This document shows positions 55,489 to 64,000 of a stretch of DNA of 64,000 bases, piece after piece; position 1 is the first letter of the stretch; every line of letters starts with the position of its first letter. A model generated the notes under the pieces. The model worked only from the letters and a program-made list of their open reading frames with translations, had not been told where the DNA came from and did not search any database. The stretch comes from Filimonas effusa. GTDB lineage: Bacteria > Bacteroidota > Bacteroidia > Chitinophagales > Chitinophagaceae. Position numbers and translations under genes: made by a program. The stretch is taken from contig NZ_SDHZ01000001.1 of the NCBI RefSeq assembly GCF_004118675.1, positions 2,356,001 through 2,420,000 of the forward strand, written 5' to 3'.

Positions 55489-56030
55489 GCGTGTGATCCG
55501 CTCAGTTTCTTTTGCAATGTTTTGCGGGCTTCGCTCAGGTGCCATTTGCTGGTTCCATCACTGATACCCAGCCTTTCGGCTATTTCGCGATGATTGTAGC
55601 CATCGATAGCATAGAGCACAAATACAGCGTGCGTAGCCGGCGGCAGTTGCTGGATCATGGTCATTATTTCGGTGGCGTTAAGTTTATCTATGGCGTTGTT
55701 ATCGACCTGGGCCTCTTCGGCGGCGGCTTCGAGCTGTTCCTGTGATATGAAGCGATGCCTTGCTTTGATGTGATCCAGGGCCTCGTTGATGACTATCTTT
55801 TTTATCCAGGCGTGGAGTGTACCTTTTTCACTATTGAAGCTATGAATGCTCTTAAACAGCTTTACAAAGGCAAGGCTCATAATGTCGGCAGCATCGGCTT
55901 CATCGCGGGAATAACGCATGGCTATGGCCATGGCAAACGCATAGAACTGCCGGTACAGCAATTCCTGCGCTTTCCTGTCGTTAGCCCTACAGCCTTCTAT
56001 CAGCTCCGGTATCGTAAGCGTTGCCTGCAT
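55485..56030 (-). CDS. ECF RNA polymerase sigma factor
   Basis: A 181-residue sigma-70 family protein: region 2 (IEGCRANDRKAQELLYRQFY, DADIMSLAFVKLFKSIHSF) and region 4 (IQQLPPATHAVFVLYAIDGY, HREIAERLGISDGTSKWHLS). Its ATG overlaps the stop of the upstream lipoprotein gene by one base, and its stop overlaps the putative anti-sigma gene. It is presumably autoregulatory on this operon. Confidence 0.93.
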   Translation of the reverse strand: MQATLTIPELIEGCRANDRKAQELLYRQFYAFAMAIAMRYSRDEADAADIMSLAFVKLFKSIHSFNSEKGTLHAWIKKIVINEALDHIKARHRFISQEQLEAAAEEAQVDNNAIDKLNATEIMTMIQQLPPATHAVFVLYAIDGYNHREIAERLGISDGTSKWHLSEARKTLQKKLSGSHA

Positions 56031-56866
56031 TAATGCATAGTGTCCTGTATCTTCCGCAGCATCAGTGCCGCAGATACGGACGCGAGTAATAATTTAGTAT
56101 CTGAATCCAATTCGTTATACATCCATACGTTATTCCCAAAGGTATCGATGATACCCACCACGCCATCATCGATACGCAGTTCATACCCCGACATCATTCT
56201 TACCGGGAACTTCGCTTCATTTCCGTCTTTTTTGGTGAACTTCTGAATACGCAATGGCTTTATACGGATGGTCTCGGTTCCGTTGGTTACATAACCTTCT
56301 TCTTCCAGGTAAGGCAGATCGAAGATGTGATGAGCGGTGTCTTTGCTTTTATCGTAATTGTTGTACAACACCAGTTGCCAGGGGGCATCGTCTTTTACTT
56401 TCATGGGAAGAATGGCAGCAGAAAAGGAATACTGGTAATTCTTTGTATCATACCAGTCGCCCAGCCAGCGGTTGTTGGTTTTTATGACCAACTCTTCCCT
56501 GGTTAATTTTTCCAGGCAAAAGATCTCTGCTACCTGGTTACCATCATATACAGAGAACTGGTATTTGTTTTTCTGATTTACGGTTATATTACTTTTGTCT
56601 ACGTTAAAGACTTTCAGCAGCCTGTCTTCTGTATTTACAGAAGACGGCCGGTCGGGGCCTGAAGCGATCGTATTCCAACCGCGCTTTACAGGAGAAGTTT
56701 GATAATTTCCGAAGCTGAGTTTCTGTTTCAGCATCCAACCATTCAATCCTTTTACGTGCATGGAGGTTGCCTGCGCACTGAATTGCTCCGGCACAGCCAA
56801 TTTAACGGTAGTGCAGGAAGATACGGCAGCAAAACAAACGATGTATAGTAGTAATATTCTTTTCAT
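56030..56866 (-). CDS. Hypothetical lipoprotein
   Basis: A 278-residue exported protein with lipobox (CFAAVSSCTTVK) and a beta-rich body (LSFGNYQTSPVKRGWNTIAS, APWQLVLYNNYDKSKDTAHH). No family was recognised. Part of the coupled operon 2 bp after the next upstream gene; may be an envelope component whose state controls the sigma factor. Confidence 0.65.
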   Translation of the reverse strand: MKRILLLYIVCFAAVSSCTTVKLAVPEQFSAQATSMHVKGLNGWMLKQKLSFGNYQTSPVKRGWNTIASGPDRPSSVNTEDRLLKVFNVDKSNITVNQKNKYQFSVYDGNQVAEIFCLEKLTREELVIKTNNRWLGDWYDTKNYQYSFSAAILPMKVKDDAPWQLVLYNNYDKSKDTAHHIFDLPYLEEEGYVTNGTETIRIKPLRIQKFTKKDGNEAKFPVRMMSGYELRIDDGVVGIIDTFGNNVWMYNELDSDTKLLLASVSAALMLRKIQDTMH

Positions 56867-56868
56867 GT

Positions 56869-57651
56869 TTATTGATATAGTTGTCGTCTCAGGGTTAATA
56901 CCATGGCAGCATGGGCAATAACCTGCGCCAGTTTAGGATCGGCTTTTTCATGCAGCCAGAAGCGTTTTTCGCTGTCTTTGAAACTCAATGCTGCTATTAC
57001 CTGGTTGTTACAGGTAAAACTATAGACCATATTGAGGGTAGCAAGCAAGCTGTTGACATCGGTTCTGTCCAGTGCTTTCTCGCGCAGCAGCATCGTTGTT
57101 TTTTCAAATTTGATGGTGACGGTATCGTGGCGGAGCAATCCTTTCTGCGGTTCGTTCATACTACCGTTTAGGTTGGAGGCCAGCATCTGCCATACCTGTG
57201 CCGTGTCGTTGTTCAACATGATGACGGCCTGCAGGAAATCGACATTGTTTACGCTAAAAAAGGCGGAGTCTGATGGCACCAGCAGCCTTACCCTTTCGTT
57301 CTGATGGAGGATGGCGCGGCATTTTGTGGTGCCGGCAGTTTCTTCCTCTTTCGTAAGGTTGAAGCTGAATACGTCCTTTGCGCGCTGGCGTTGTTCCTGA
57401 AGATAAGGAGGCAGGCCCGCCATATCGACAAGGATGTTTCTCAAAGAGATATCACCAAAATTGAAGATAGAGCCAAGCGACCGCCGGATACGCGTGGCTT
57501 TATAGGGACCAAAGGTGATATTGAACTTAAACGGGTTGATGTGTCCTTTCACCTCATATGGCTGAAGTGCCAGGTAGGCATTATCCGGTGTTTGGGCGGG
57601 TAATGCACTACCTAATACGAGCAGGGAGATCAAAAAGTAAATTTGCTTCAT
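56869..57651 (-). CDS. Hypothetical secreted protein
   Basis: A 260-residue protein with signal peptide (MKQIYFLISLLVLGSALPA) and a beta-rich body (PYEVKGHINPFKFNITFGPY, AVIMLNNDTAQVWQMLASNL). It resembles the neighbouring lipoprotein in overall layout, suggesting related envelope proteins, but no family was recognised. Confidence 0.65.
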   Translation of the reverse strand: MKQIYFLISLLVLGSALPAQTPDNAYLALQPYEVKGHINPFKFNITFGPYKATRIRRSLGSIFNFGDISLRNILVDMAGLPPYLQEQRQRAKDVFSFNLTKEEETAGTTKCRAILHQNERVRLLVPSDSAFFSVNNVDFLQAVIMLNNDTAQVWQMLASNLNGSMNEPQKGLLRHDTVTIKFEKTTMLLREKALDRTDVNSLLATLNMVYSFTCNNQVIAALSFKDSEKRFWLHEKADPKLAQVIAHAAMVLTLRRQLYQ

Positions 57652-57660
57652 ACAGCAGGA

Positions 57661-58137
57661 TTATAACGCGGGTTCAAAAATAAACAACACGTAGCCATCT
57701 TCTGTATCCAGCCGGTACGAAAATTCGCCGTCTGTCACTTTTACGGCATAAACCACCACGGAAATACCAAATTCAGGCATACCTAATTTCAGAACCGTTC
57801 CGTTTTCGAGTAATTCGTAGCGGCCGCCGGTACCGGTTTCTCCATCCTGGTCGGTGTACACCACAGTGCCATCGTCCTTGAATAACTGGCGTACGGCTGC
57901 ATAATCGTCTTCATTATTGGCAGCACCCCGTTTGTACACTACTGTTTTGGCACCACTTTCCCATTCGGTCACTTCTTTTACCTGCCATGTTTTGGCTGTA
58001 AGGCGCTTTTTTACGTCGCTCTGAGGGGTGGTTACCTCTTTATCTTTTGAATTACAACTCGTTAATGCAGCGATAAGGCTTGCGATTACAACTGAGGCCA
58101 GGAGTTTGAATAACTGTGTCATATTGCTTGTTTTCAT
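57661..58137 (-). CDS. Lipocalin-like hypothetical lipoprotein
   Basis: A 158-residue protein from ATG 58137 with lipobox (LIAALTSCNSKD) and a small beta-barrel-like body (KTWQVKEVTEWESGAKTVVY, GGRYELLENGTVLKLG), like lipocalin-type domains frequent in Bacteroidota. First gene of the five-gene operon (58137-54892); the intergenic gap to the next gene is 9 bp. Confidence 0.7.
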   Translation of the reverse strand: MKTSNMTQLFKLLASVVIASLIAALTSCNSKDKEVTTPQSDVKKRLTAKTWQVKEVTEWESGAKTVVYKRGAANNEDDYAAVRQLFKDDGTVVYTDQDGETGTGGRYELLENGTVLKLGMPEFGISVVVYAVKVTDGEFSYRLDTEDGYVLFIFEPAL

Positions 58138-58247
58138 ATAGTACCCCTGGCAGGTACAAAAGGGTTGGGTAGATCTGGAAAAAAAGTTGATTTTTTTCAG
58201 AGGCACCGGCAAACTGGGTGAACCCTGGATTTAAAGCGGTTTAATAA

Positions 58248-58278
58248 AAAAGCCTGCATCATACCGATGCAGGCTTTT
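58248..58278 (-). terminator. Intrinsic terminator of the SusC-SusD operon
   Basis: AAAAGCCTGCATC and GATGCAGGCTTTT form a perfect 13-bp stem with a five-base loop, extended by a T-run on the minus strand. It lies 20 bp after the thioredoxin gene stop. Confidence 0.85.
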
Positions 58279-58298
58279 AAATATACTCATTATTTTAT

Positions 58299-59447
58299 TT
58301 AGCTGTTTTTGCGGGCAAACTCTATCATGGTGGCTATGTGTTCCACTGCCTGAACATCCGTTTCGGTATATTTTGTTCCGCCTACGGATGTAAACCGCAA
58401 ATTGCCCTGCGGATCTATTATACACTTTGTAGGAATTCCGCGAACGTTGAACGATTTTGCCACCGGAGACTCTTTAGTAGCCGTATCGCGAAGGTCGAAC
58501 AATACCCGGAAATCAAAGTTATGCCCTTTCATATAGGTTACTGCTTCAGGCAAGGGGTCTGCCTCCCGTTCGAAACAATGAATGAATAAGAACACGACAC
58601 CCGGATCTTTCCTGTAGCGTTCCTGCGCCATTTTCATAACGGGGAAGGATGCTTTGCAAGGCTGGCACCAATTAGCCCAGAAATCAAGGACTACTGTTTT
58701 ACCTTTCAAGGAAGCAAGGGACACCAGTTTTCCATCGGCATCTTTTAGCTCAAAGCCTGGCGCGGGCGTTTGCATTGCTTCAGCACTCACTTTTGTCCAT
58801 ATATCTGATTTCCATGCCTTGTTAACAGAATCCTTCAACATGGAAAAACCATGCGCATTTCCTTTCCAATGCGTGTAAGCCTGTTCAAAAGCTGTATCTG
58901 AGACAAAAGGCGAGGCCTTTCCATCCATAATCAGTTCTTTGACTTTGTTCAGCGCATCGTGATACCGGCCAAGCCCCATCAATGCCTTCACATATGTTTC
59001 ATGTACTGTATAATGAACAGTTTCATTTGCTGCCAGCAAAGGATTCAGGATTGCATATGCTTCTTCATAGCGTTTGTACCTTACCAGCGTTGTAGCATAT
59101 GGCAGCGCCAGATTACTGTATGCATATTTCATATCAGGCTGCAACCGCAGGGCTTTCAGCGAATCCAGCTGTTTAGCAGCAAATGCCATGGCCGCTTTTT
59201 CATCACCAGCACTAAATAGTCCACTTATGTAGTCCGACATGGCCGAATTGCGTGTATTCACGTTGCTGATTTTATACATTGCCGCCAGGGCTTCCGTTTT
59301 CTTGCCTTCACCGGCTAATTTGCCTACTGTTTCTTTAAGGGCTTTGTCTTCGGCAGAGGCGAACTGAGCTTGTGCAGTTTTACTTACCAGTAAAGCTACT
59401 ATTGCCAGGTAAGCTATTTTCGAGATCCTATTTACGATTCTTATCAT
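58299..59447 (-). CDS. TlpA-like thioredoxin-domain protein
   Basis: A 382-residue exported protein (signal peptide ending KTAQAQFA) with an N-terminal helical repeat-like region of about 210 residues (ALKETVGKLAGEGKKTEALA) and a C-terminal thioredoxin fold with WANWCQPCKASFPVMKMA, RGIPTKCIIDPQGN (cis-Pro). The CxxC reduces or isomerises disulfides in the periplasm. Last gene of the SusC-SusD operon, a common arrangement in Bacteroidota. Confidence 0.88.
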   Translation of the reverse strand: MIRIVNRISKIAYLAIVALLVSKTAQAQFASAEDKALKETVGKLAGEGKKTEALAAMYKISNVNTRNSAMSDYISGLFSAGDEKAAMAFAAKQLDSLKALRLQPDMKYAYSNLALPYATTLVRYKRYEEAYAILNPLLAANETVHYTVHETYVKALMGLGRYHDALNKVKELIMDGKASPFVSDTAFEQAYTHWKGNAHGFSMLKDSVNKAWKSDIWTKVSAEAMQTPAPGFELKDADGKLVSLASLKGKTVVLDFWANWCQPCKASFPVMKMAQERYRKDPGVVFLFIHCFEREADPLPEAVTYMKGHNFDFRVLFDLRDTATKESPVAKSFNVRGIPTKCIIDPQGNLRFTSVGGTKYTETDVQAVEHIATMIEFARKNS

Positions 59448-59461
59448 ACTATTGTGTTTTA

Positions 59462-60979
59462 TTAATTTGCTTTGAGAGACATATCAGCGATTTTACCAAA
59501 GCCTCCGAACTTTTTAAAGGAAGCTGTATTCATCTGGCCACTTACTTCGTTCACGGTGATTACATAAACAAACCCCTGCTTTGAGGCCTGGTTCCAGGTG
59601 CTGACAAACATAAGCTGACTGTTACGCGTGGTAGCCGATGTATAGCCGCTGCCGACTGCCTTAAACAATTTCATGGAAGTGATAACTTCGCCTGCACCAA
59701 AACGATCGAATGCCAGTTCTGCCGAGTTGGTTAACGTAGATGTTTTATAAACAGCACCGGCATTTGCATAAAATGCCACCGGCCCCCTATCGCTTACGGC
59801 AAAGAAGCCTGCATCCTGGATACCGGGAGCAGCCGTAAGGTCTATTTTGGCTATGGAAGGATTCCTGGGGTTACTGTTCTGCCCGGCGAAACTAATCGTA
59901 TAAAGGTAACGTCCGTTGCCTGACGGATCTTTAAAGAACGCATACCGATAACTATTGTAGCCGTTTTGCTGGAACTGCAATACCTTACCGATATTGCTGA
60001 GATCGAACAAGGCCGCCGGAGCGTTAGCCGGCTGGAATTCGGTCAGGAAGGGATCTGAGCCAGACATGATGAGAAAACGCATATTTTTCTGATCATAGAC
60101 ATTATAGTCTGTCGCGACAAAAGAGGTAGCATCTACTTCATATCCCTTATTCGGCTCCAGCGCAGGTCCGGTGAAGTAAGGGGATATCAGGTAGGTGCTG
60201 TAAATTTTCCTATCGTTGGCAATCATACCTATAGCGCCTTCGATACCACCTGGTTTTATGACAGCTGGCTTGGAGAGAAACATACCATTATAATCGGTCA
60301 GATAATCAAAACTTACATAATCCATCATAGCCCCACCCGAGGCAGTAATAGCATAAATCACATAGTTGTTACTGAAACCCGCCGTGTTATTTGTAAACCA
60401 CATTCTGCCAGACTGCTGGATAAAAAGAGGCAAACCAGTGAGTTTGTGCTTGTTGATTGTTTCAAAAGCATCGAGCAGCACGGTATCTTTAGATAGCCCT
60501 GAGATAATATCGCTGGTACGCAACAAGCCAATTTCGCTGTTGCCCTCTTTTTCGTACAGCACCATCCAACCATAGGGATAGGGAGAAGTAACCGTGACAG
60601 CATATTGCATTACTGCTTTGATGCTGGTTACGGTATCGGTAACCTGAAGCTCCAACCAGTAGTTACCCGGTGTTTTCTCTACAGGTTGCGAGAACTGCCT
60701 GTTACGCGACAAAGTATCGGCCACCGTATTGATAGTACTGGTACCGTAAATACGCCAGAGATATTTGAGGCGGGCAGGATCTTCTTCAAAAACCACCTTA
60801 GGATCGATGGAGAGCACCGTTACGCTTTTCTGAACACTAAAAGTATTGGTTTTGCCGGCAGTATCTACTGCCAACGGCATCTGCTGCTTATAGGAATAAT
60901 TTCCCTTGTCTTTGTAACAGGACGCCAGGAACAGGATCATTGCCAGGCCGGGAAGTATGATAGCATATATCTTTTTCAT
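59462..60979 (-). CDS. PKD-like family lipoprotein
   Basis: A 505-residue exported protein with lipobox (LILFLASCYKD-like end) and an N-terminal PKD-like Ig domain (NTFSVQKSVTVLSIDPKVVF, YWLELQVTDTVTSIKAVMQY), followed by a beta-propeller-like C-terminal part. Such proteins accompany SusC/SusD pairs and are thought to bind the ligand on the cell surface. Follows the DUF4843 gene by 11 bp. Confidence 0.82.
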   Translation of the reverse strand: MKKIYAIILPGLAMILFLASCYKDKGNYSYKQQMPLAVDTAGKTNTFSVQKSVTVLSIDPKVVFEEDPARLKYLWRIYGTSTINTVADTLSRNRQFSQPVEKTPGNYWLELQVTDTVTSIKAVMQYAVTVTSPYPYGWMVLYEKEGNSEIGLLRTSDIISGLSKDTVLLDAFETINKHKLTGLPLFIQQSGRMWFTNNTAGFSNNYVIYAITASGGAMMDYVSFDYLTDYNGMFLSKPAVIKPGGIEGAIGMIANDRKIYSTYLISPYFTGPALEPNKGYEVDATSFVATDYNVYDQKNMRFLIMSGSDPFLTEFQPANAPAALFDLSNIGKVLQFQQNGYNSYRYAFFKDPSGNGRYLYTISFAGQNSNPRNPSIAKIDLTAAPGIQDAGFFAVSDRGPVAFYANAGAVYKTSTLTNSAELAFDRFGAGEVITSMKLFKAVGSGYTSATTRNSQLMFVSTWNQASKQGFVYVITVNEVSGQMNTASFKKFGGFGKIADMSLKAN

Positions 60980-60990
60980 TGTTGACGGTA

Positions 60991-61701
60991 TTAAGGGAAA
61001 CTAACTAAGGCACCATTTTCATCTCTCAGTTTATTATCGGGATGCGCATTATTATAATTGTAAACGTACTGCTGCACCACAACCAGGATATTGTACAAGA
61101 TGGAAGTATGGAGGTTGGCAAAGTCGGTATAACCTGTTTGATCAATAATAATCTGGAATTTTTTATCGCTATAAGTGCCGAACACAGAACTCCAACTGGC
61201 GGGTTTCACGAGACGATCGTTCCAGATCACTTTAAAATCGGGTGAGAAACGGCCATGTACGGGGCCGCGAACGAAATTGACATCTTCCTTTACGGAAAGC
61301 GTGAGTCGCACAGAAGTTGACTTCAGCCTTGCGCTGCGTTTAATGATCAGAGGGAAAGACGTTTCGATTTGTCCGGCCGGCACAACGAATGTAGCAGGCA
61401 ATACATATTCATCCGGTGTTGCTGTGGTAGCCGAATCGACCTTCACCAATGTAAAGGTTCTATCACCGGGAGCGATATCGCCGGTGATTCTCACTGCAAC
61501 TTTTAAAGCGGAATCCAGTTTTGCTGCGGGTATAACGCCGAAGGAAATAACGGCAGAATCGCCTGCTGCATTGGGAATGAGTGTACCTGCCAGCCCTACG
61601 GCAGGTTTACCCTGGTAACCTGCATCGAGGTTGGTTTTAGTGCATCCTGCTGTGGTTATAACACAAAGCAGGATCAAGAGATTTTTAAATAATGTAATCA
61701 T
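60991..61701 (-). CDS. DUF4843-domain lipoprotein
   Basis: A 236-residue exported protein, lipobox VITTAGCTKT, with tandem beta-sandwich-like segments (ISFGVIPAAKLDSALKVAVR, PATFVVPAGQIETSFPLIIK) and a C-terminal YTDFANLHTSILYNIL. This pattern is DUF4843, repeatedly found between SusD and PKD-like genes. Function unknown; it probably helps ligand capture at the surface. Confidence 0.82.
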   Translation of the reverse strand: MITLFKNLLILLCVITTAGCTKTNLDAGYQGKPAVGLAGTLIPNAAGDSAVISFGVIPAAKLDSALKVAVRITGDIAPGDRTFTLVKVDSATTATPDEYVLPATFVVPAGQIETSFPLIIKRSARLKSTSVRLTLSVKEDVNFVRGPVHGRFSPDFKVIWNDRLVKPASWSSVFGTYSDKKFQIIIDQTGYTDFANLHTSILYNILVVVQQYVYNYNNAHPDNKLRDENGALVSFP

Positions 61702-61712
61702 GAGTTTTTATT

Positions 61713-63212
61713 TTAGGCACCGAATTCCAGTTCTTTTACCGGGAGCGGCACTATATAATTTTGCTTGTTAAATGGCTGAACAGCACCTGGCACTGCAGAT
61801 TTGTCGAGCCTTTTGTAATAAAAGAACATCTGTCCTTCGGCAGGAAATTCTTTACGGTATTCTTTATATATTTCGTTATCCAGTTGTTCTTTTGTGATAG
61901 CATTGCCAAAGGATGCGAGGTTCCTGTTGATACGCACCTGATTGACGTAATTGATTGCTGCCGGCAAATTGGTTTCTGCAAGGCATTCTGCCGCTATGTA
62001 ATACATTTCGGAAACCCTGAGTATCGGCTGCCGGCGTGCGGCATCGGAGGGCATAGATGTATATTGGTAAAGCTTACCATAAAAGCTGGCATTGACAGCA
62101 GTAGTAGACGTAGTATACTTACGAACGAGGTAAAGCCACCTGAGATCGTTACCACCAACACCACCATTAGTAGCATTCGTTTCGTATTGATCATAGATAC
62201 GAGTATAATCGACAATGGCAATAGATGTGGAGCGCCCGCCACCGATGGATGCAGCAGTTGTGTCGAGCTGAAAAGCAGCCGATTTAATATTAGCAGCCGT
62301 ATTCGTTACCTGCAAGTTAAAGATGAGTTCAGTAGAAAATATCCGGTCTCTTGACTCTTCTGTTGAGGTAGCAACGGCACCTCTTGTAATCCAGGGGAAA
62401 GTTTTAGTGGAAGCGGTGATTACCTGTTCTGCATATTTCAAAGCGTTGGCTTTGTCACCCATCCAGAGGTACACCCTGGCAAGGGTTGCTTTTACCGCAT
62501 ACCTGTTCATTTTTTGTTTACGATCGGTAAGGGTGGCGGCAGTTACCACAGAAGAGCCTATAGGGTCGTTCACCAGCAAGGTATCTGCCTTCAGCAAATC
62601 GGCCAGGACCTTTTGCATGACCACTTCCACAGAGGATTTAGGAACTACTTTAGGGCGAAATTCCGTTACATAAGGAATAGCAGGTGCATTTTTAGCCGAC
62701 AGGTAAGAGGGGGCGTACAACCTGGCAAGGTCGAAATGCAGGAATGCCCGTAAGGCATAGGCCTCCCCCTTCAGCAACGCATAGTTTCCCGGTGAAAAGA
62801 TAGCCGTATCGGCCTTATCGAAGTTTTCGATCACACTGTTCAGATTAGCGATAGCGTTATATGTATTTTGCCAGATAGGATCTGTCAAGGCCTGCACATT
62901 TGCCTGGCTATACAGATAATTCTGGGCATCGATATATACCTGCGCCCCAAAAGTGGAGCGGAGCGTGTACATCTGCCCTATTACATCTACCACACCGAAG
63001 GTCATTTCCCTGCCATACATAGAGGGATCGCCCATTGCCAGGTATACGCCATTGATGGCATTAACAAAACCACTTTGCTTAGAGAAGAAGAGATCGTCAC
63101 GAACCTGCGTCTGCGGCGTAACGTCTATCCATTTCTTACAGGAAAGCAAAGCAGCAGAAGCGATTGCAACTGCCAGCACCCTGGGGATATATTGTTTCCA
63201 ATTAGTACTCAT
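61713..63212 (-). CDS. SusD/RagB-family outer-membrane lipoprotein
   Basis: A 499-residue surface lipoprotein, lipobox ASAALLSCKKWIDVTPQTQV, with TPR-like helices and the C-terminal RagB/SusD domain (PILRVSEMYYIAAECLAETN, YRKEFPAEGQMFFYYKRLD). It caps the adjacent SusC pore and binds the substrate. No GH or peptidase gene in this operon hints at the substrate; the TlpA partner instead suggests peptide- or metal-linked uptake. Confidence 0.93.
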   Translation of the reverse strand: MSTNWKQYIPRVLAVAIASAALLSCKKWIDVTPQTQVRDDLFFSKQSGFVNAINGVYLAMGDPSMYGREMTFGVVDVIGQMYTLRSTFGAQVYIDAQNYLYSQANVQALTDPIWQNTYNAIANLNSVIENFDKADTAIFSPGNYALLKGEAYALRAFLHFDLARLYAPSYLSAKNAPAIPYVTEFRPKVVPKSSVEVVMQKVLADLLKADTLLVNDPIGSSVVTAATLTDRKQKMNRYAVKATLARVYLWMGDKANALKYAEQVITASTKTFPWITRGAVATSTEESRDRIFSTELIFNLQVTNTAANIKSAAFQLDTTAASIGGGRSTSIAIVDYTRIYDQYETNATNGGVGGNDLRWLYLVRKYTTSTTAVNASFYGKLYQYTSMPSDAARRQPILRVSEMYYIAAECLAETNLPAAINYVNQVRINRNLASFGNAITKEQLDNEIYKEYRKEFPAEGQMFFYYKRLDKSAVPGAVQPFNKQNYIVPLPVKELEFGA

Positions 63213-63228
63213 AAAACGGTTTTAAAAG

Positions 63229-64000
63229 TTAGAACATTGCCTGAAGGGAAAAAGAGAAGCGTCTTGCGAACGGATAAGCAGTTCCTCTTTCGACCTGGAC
63301 GGAAGACCATGTAAAGAGATCATTCGCGGCGGCTCCTATCCTCAGTCGGCGGAAACCCAGCTGCCTGACTGCCGGGAATTTATCCAGATCGTATGAGAGG
63401 TTAAGGGAGGAGAATGTAAGCATATTCCAATCCATCACAAATCTTGTAGAAGGCTGGGTAAGGCCATAATCGGCTACGTTTTTAAAGAAGCTGATATCAC
63501 CCGGCTTTCTCCAGCGGCTGGTAAGTACGCGTTTATCTACGTTCTGGTAGATATTGGCATTTTCTACTTTGTCGACCAGGGTTTGATTATACATCTGCCC
63601 TCCTAACCTGTACATAAAAGAACTGCTCAGTTGCCATCCATTTAAGATGAAATTGAAACCAAAATTGCCGTTGAATTTAGGCAGGTTGTCTCCGGCCACT
63701 ACCTGATCTGCAGGGTCCCATTTAGTAGTGAGAGATCCATCGCGTTTTTTATACACTTCAGCACCGGTAGCGGGATCGATGCCCATGGACGGCACAGCCC
63801 ATATCGCATTCATAGACTGATTTACAACATAACGTACCTTTGGCCTGTTGGTCAAAACATTCCTGCTGGAAGAGTCGACATAGCTGACAGTCCCTGTTAC
63901 AGAAGATTCAGCGTCCCTTTTATCATTCCATGTATCAAGCGAGTTAGAGATTTCTTTCAGTGTATTTTTATTATGTGCAAGCGTTGCAAAAACACTTAGA
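63229..64000 (-). CDS. SusC/RagA-type TonB-dependent receptor (5' part outside window)
   Basis: C-terminal 256 residues of an outer-membrane TonB-dependent transporter; the frame is open to the right edge with no start. Segments include FATLAHNKNTLKEISNSLDT, NQSMNAIWAVPSMGIDPATG and the terminal barrel strand FSFSLQAMF, all SusC-like. It starts the operon SusC-SusD-DUF4843-PKD-TlpA. It is not the same system as the receptor at the left edge. Confidence 0.92.
   Translation of the reverse strand, partial: LSVFATLAHNKNTLKEISNSLDTWNDKRDAESSVTGTVSYVDSSSRNVLTNRPKVRYVVNQSMNAIWAVPSMGIDPATGAEVYKKRDGSLTTKWDPADQVVAGDNLPKFNGNFGFNFILNGWQLSSSFMYRLGGQMYNQTLVDKVENANIYQNVDKRVLTSRWRKPGDISFFKNVADYGLTQPSTRFVMDWNMLTFSSLNLSYDLDKFPAVRQLGFRRLRIGAAANDLFTWSSVQVERGTAYPFARRFSFSLQAMF

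Noticed and set aside
1-64000. CRISPR arrays, insertion sequences with transposases, rRNA genes
   Set aside because: I looked for regularly spaced short repeats, transposase motifs and rRNA-like sequence and found none.
1-64000. Left-edge and right-edge SusC fragments as one system
   Set aside because: They lie in different operons with different partners (sigma/FecR on the left, DUF4843/PKD/TlpA on the right) and their visible sequences are not near-identical.

Overview
The window looks like a chromosomal segment of a Bacteroidota glycan degrader, most likely Chitinophagaceae/Sphingobacteriia-like. The evidence is two SusC/SusD-type outer-membrane systems, a FecR/ECF sigma pair, a hybrid two-component sensor with an AraC output domain, a type IX secretion sorting domain, many lipoprotein leaders, and a textbook Bacteroidota TTTG-N19-TAnnTTTG promoter in front of a tRNA gene. 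Family names are assigned by eye from motifs and context; no database search was possible.

Layout. (1) 1-5.1 kb, minus strand: ECF sigma factor, FecR anti-sigma factor and a SusC receptor with an STN signalling domain that runs off the left edge. (2) 5.3-16.5 kb, minus strand: a glycan-degradation operon reading GH43, hybrid two-component regulator, BNR_4 beta-propeller, GH105, GH16, DUF2264/GH154-like and L-rhamnose mutarotase. (3) 16.9-20.0 kb: a LacI regulator convergent with an SDR oxidoreductase and mannonate dehydratase, the lower glucuronate pathway. Regions 2 and 3 together read as release and use of L-rhamnose and glucuronate from a rhamnose-capped glucuronyl polymer such as arabinogalactan protein or gum. 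(4) 20.2-23.4 kb: VOC protein, AraC regulator, alcohol dehydrogenase and cupin; all three non-regulator proteins carry export-type leaders.

(5) 23.67-33.2 kb: tRNA-Val(TAC) followed by a 9.4-kb AT-rich integrative island. It is bounded by 77-bp perfect direct repeats (tRNA 3' part plus its terminator). Matching 13-bp candidate integrase arm sites lie inside both ends. At the right end is a tyrosine recombinase gene broken by two single-base losses in A-runs. The cargo looks like phage defence: a SieB-like membrane protein, a GHKL ATPase fused to a PD-(D/E)XK nuclease-like domain, a three-gene minus-strand operon including an NlpC/P60-like protein, and three helical plus-strand proteins, one with an HEPN-type Rx4H motif. 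A GC-rich multi-arm inverted-repeat structure sits near the left end. This island is the best candidate for an undescribed system.

(6) 33.4-38.1 kb: two GH43 enzymes, a remnant of a PfkB sugar kinase and a GH30_8-like glucuronoxylanase, suggesting xylan breakdown. (7) 38.5-54.8 kb: mixed functions, including a T9SS-secreted serine protease, a membrane glycosyltransferase, a DHFR-like reductase divergent from an HxlR regulator, a TPR histidine kinase with a LytTR response regulator, unknown proteins, a DinB-like protein, a siderophore-interacting protein, an AraC regulator and an isochorismatase-family hydrolase. (8) 54.9-58.1 kb: a tightly packed five-gene operon encoding exported proteins, an ECF sigma factor and a membrane-anchored proline-rich putative anti-sigma protein. 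(9) 58.2-64 kb, minus strand: SusC (5' part outside the window), SusD, DUF4843 lipoprotein, PKD-like lipoprotein and TlpA-like thioredoxin, ending at a strong terminator.
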